Notes under the pieces: model-generated
The model's database searches: none
Seen by the model: the letters and a program-made list of their open reading frames with translations, nothing else
Told to the model about the DNA's origin: nothing
Shown here: positions 62,934 to 64,000 of the stretch, one piece after another
Layout: each line of letters starts with the position of its first letter
Numbering within the stretch: position 1 is the stretch's first letter
Program-made: the position numbers and the translations under genes
NCBI GenBank assembly: GCA_016872775.1
Contig: VGZA01000032.1
Span: forward strand, 1 to 64,000
DNA length: 64,000 nt
Direction of reading: 5' to 3'
From: Planctomycetota bacterium
GTDB taxonomy: Bacteria > Planctomycetota > Planctomycetia > Pirellulales > Pirellulaceae

Positions 62934-63007
62934 TGATCCGATATACGATTCAATTGGGCAGTACGGGCTCGAGAGTACCCTCACCCGCGCCACACAACAT
63001 TCCCCCC
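62934..63007 (-). repeat. Extended 74-bp repeat containing hairpin copy h
   Basis: Starts TGATCCGATATACGATTCAA, holds a diverged hairpin repeat at 62961-62995 (TACGGGCTCGAGAGTACCC, then TCACCCGCGCCACAC) and ends CATTCCCCCC. Direct-repeat partner of 60951-61024. Confidence 0.87.
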
Positions 63008-63017
63008 GTAACCCTTC

Positions 63018-64000
63018 CTATTTCGTCGTCATCGGGATTACGCCGTCCCAATCTGTCGGCGGGGTGCGGTTATGTTGAGCGATAAAGACAGTCAGGAAGT
63101 CTTTGACGCGATCCTCGGGAGGTACGTGGTGCAATAATTGAAATGCGCGTTGCCAATCCCGGGCCAGCAGTGCCTCGACGGCCGCTTCGTACGAGGCGAT
63201 ATGTGTGGCGTTCAGTTGAGGATAGTCGTTTTCTGGCGGCAGCAATTCGCTGACATCGACGGCTTTGTCCATACCGTAGGGGCGCACCAGAGCCACACGT
63301 CGGACGCGCGCGACATCGGCGGAGGTGGACTGCCGCAGGCAGGTCGCGGTTGGCTCGTCGAGCAGGATCGGTGCTCGCAAATGTTTGGTCATTGTTTCCA
63401 GTCGGGACGCCAGATTGACGACCGGTCCGAATACTGTGACTTTCACCTGGTCGATCGATCCGATCTTACCGGCGACGGAGCGGCCGCTGGCGATACCGAT
63501 TCCGATCCGGAAATCGGCCAAGGGATGTCCAGCGACCTCGTTGGCCGCCGCGAACTCAGCGCGGATCGCCAGTGCCGCCAGACAGGCTCGCTCCACCGCG
63601 TCCGGTTGCGCGATCGGCCAACCCCAGAACCCCATCGCCGAGTCGCCGTGGAAGTCCCCCACGACCCCGCCCCGTTCGAGGATCTGTCGTGTCATGACTC
63701 CCAGCGCGCGACTGACCCGTTGCAGCAGGCCGAGCAAGTCGTCGGCCGATCGTTGGGACGCCAGCGCGAATCCTCGCAAATCGCAAAACAGCACGGACAC
63801 GTCGGCCTCGCGAGGTGCGAGCACCAGGTCAGGGTCTTGAGCCGACAGTGCCTCCAGCACCACGGGTGAAAAGAACTGGCTGAGACTCGACTGCCGTCGC
63901 ACCAGTTGCTGGGAGCGACGCAGATTGCTCAGCGTCGTCGCCAGGATTTCCGTAAACTTGACGTCATCGCGCAGTTCGATCGCGGCGCTGCGCGGCAACT
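63018..64000 (-). CDS. Class III adenylate/guanylate cyclase, partial at right edge
   Basis: At least 326 aa of a cyclase whose start lies beyond the window: the first in-frame codon seen (TTG at 63996-63998) is internal. The catalytic domain shows 'DVSVLFCDLRGFALAS' (metal Asp), 'GGVVGDFHGDSAMGFWG' (second Asp), 'RIGIGIASGRSVAGKIGSIDQVKVTVFGPVVNLASRLE' and the transition-state Asn/Arg. Upstream, 'LATTLSNLRRSQQLVRRQSSLSQFFSPVVLEAL' is the typical helical linker, so a GAF, FHA or HAMP sensor domain probably precedes it. The product would be a cyclic nucleotide. The C-terminal tail has a short 'PTDWDGVIPMTTK' end. Confidence 0.9.
   Translation of the reverse strand, partial: LPRSAAIELRDDVKFTEILATTLSNLRRSQQLVRRQSSLSQFFSPVVLEALSAQDPDLVLAPREADVSVLFCDLRGFALASQRSADDLLGLLQRVSRALGVMTRQILERGGVVGDFHGDSAMGFWGWPIAQPDAVERACLAALAIRAEFAAANEVAGHPLADFRIGIGIASGRSVAGKIGSIDQVKVTVFGPVVNLASRLETMTKHLRAPILLDEPTATCLRQSTSADVARVRRVALVRPYGMDKAVDVSELLPPENDYPQLNATHIASYEAAVEALLARDWQRAFQLLHHVPPEDRVKDFLTVFIAQHNRTPPTDWDGVIPMTTK

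Overview
The window looks like a GC-rich chromosome segment of a planctomycete, most likely from the Pirellulales or a close relative. This rests on gene content: two DUF1501 proteins, a PVC-type heme-binding CxxCH protein, a BBP7-type outer-membrane protein, a dockerin/FG-GAP giant with the planctomycetal 'LEPRTLLA' N-terminal motif, many Tat-like or lipid-facing signal peptides, and large pseudopilins. I see no rRNA, CRISPR array, complete prophage or transposase. One tRNA (Lys, anticodon CTT) is present.

Layout. 1-107: heptamer repeats, then a DUF1501 protein (108-1532). 1837-3781: remnant of an integrated element, made of an XRE regulator, a small acidic protein, and an integrase broken by one stop and two single-base deletions, ending at the 3' end of tRNA-Lys. 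3844-11001: housekeeping and regulatory genes (sigma-54 activator, fabI, Nudix, DUF1570-like gluzincin, RidA-like, hisI, short GT2, MaoC). 11225-27778: a same-strand type II secretion/type IV pilus cluster with two GspE/PilB ATPases around a PilT, an enlarged GspF/PilC, four prepilins and a 1,770-aa GspK/PilX-like protein; a dihydroorotase follows. The matching prepilin peptidase is at 50095-51078, behind a ubiD gene.

29170-41047: a second DUF1501 protein, BlaI-type regulator, aldehyde dehydrogenase, FG-GAP/dockerin protein and the CxxCH protein, interspersed with gene remnants (TIGR00300/LOR-SDH, NDP-forming acyl-CoA synthetase). 41355-46601: kinase fragment, then a minus-strand group (DapA-like, ketoglutarate-semialdehyde dehydrogenase-like, FAH/AraD1-like, secreted protein) that suggests oxidative, Weimberg-like sugar-acid breakdown. 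46692-54782: pepA, ubiD, prepilin peptidase, LOG-like, sulfite-oxidase-like, BBP7. 55106-64000: amidotransferase remnant, HrpA helicase, Tat-exported protein, PafA-like phosphatase, and a class III cyclase running off the right edge.

Two signals cut across the genes. First, a dispersed ~36-bp imperfect hairpin repeat (arms CACGGG/CCCGTG) occurs at eight intergenic sites and often touches gene remnants. Second, there are at least five decayed genes (integrase, TIGR00300, acyl-CoA synthetase, kinase, amidotransferase) in 64 kb. The strongest candidate for a poorly described system is the pilus/secretion cluster with its giant tip-like protein.
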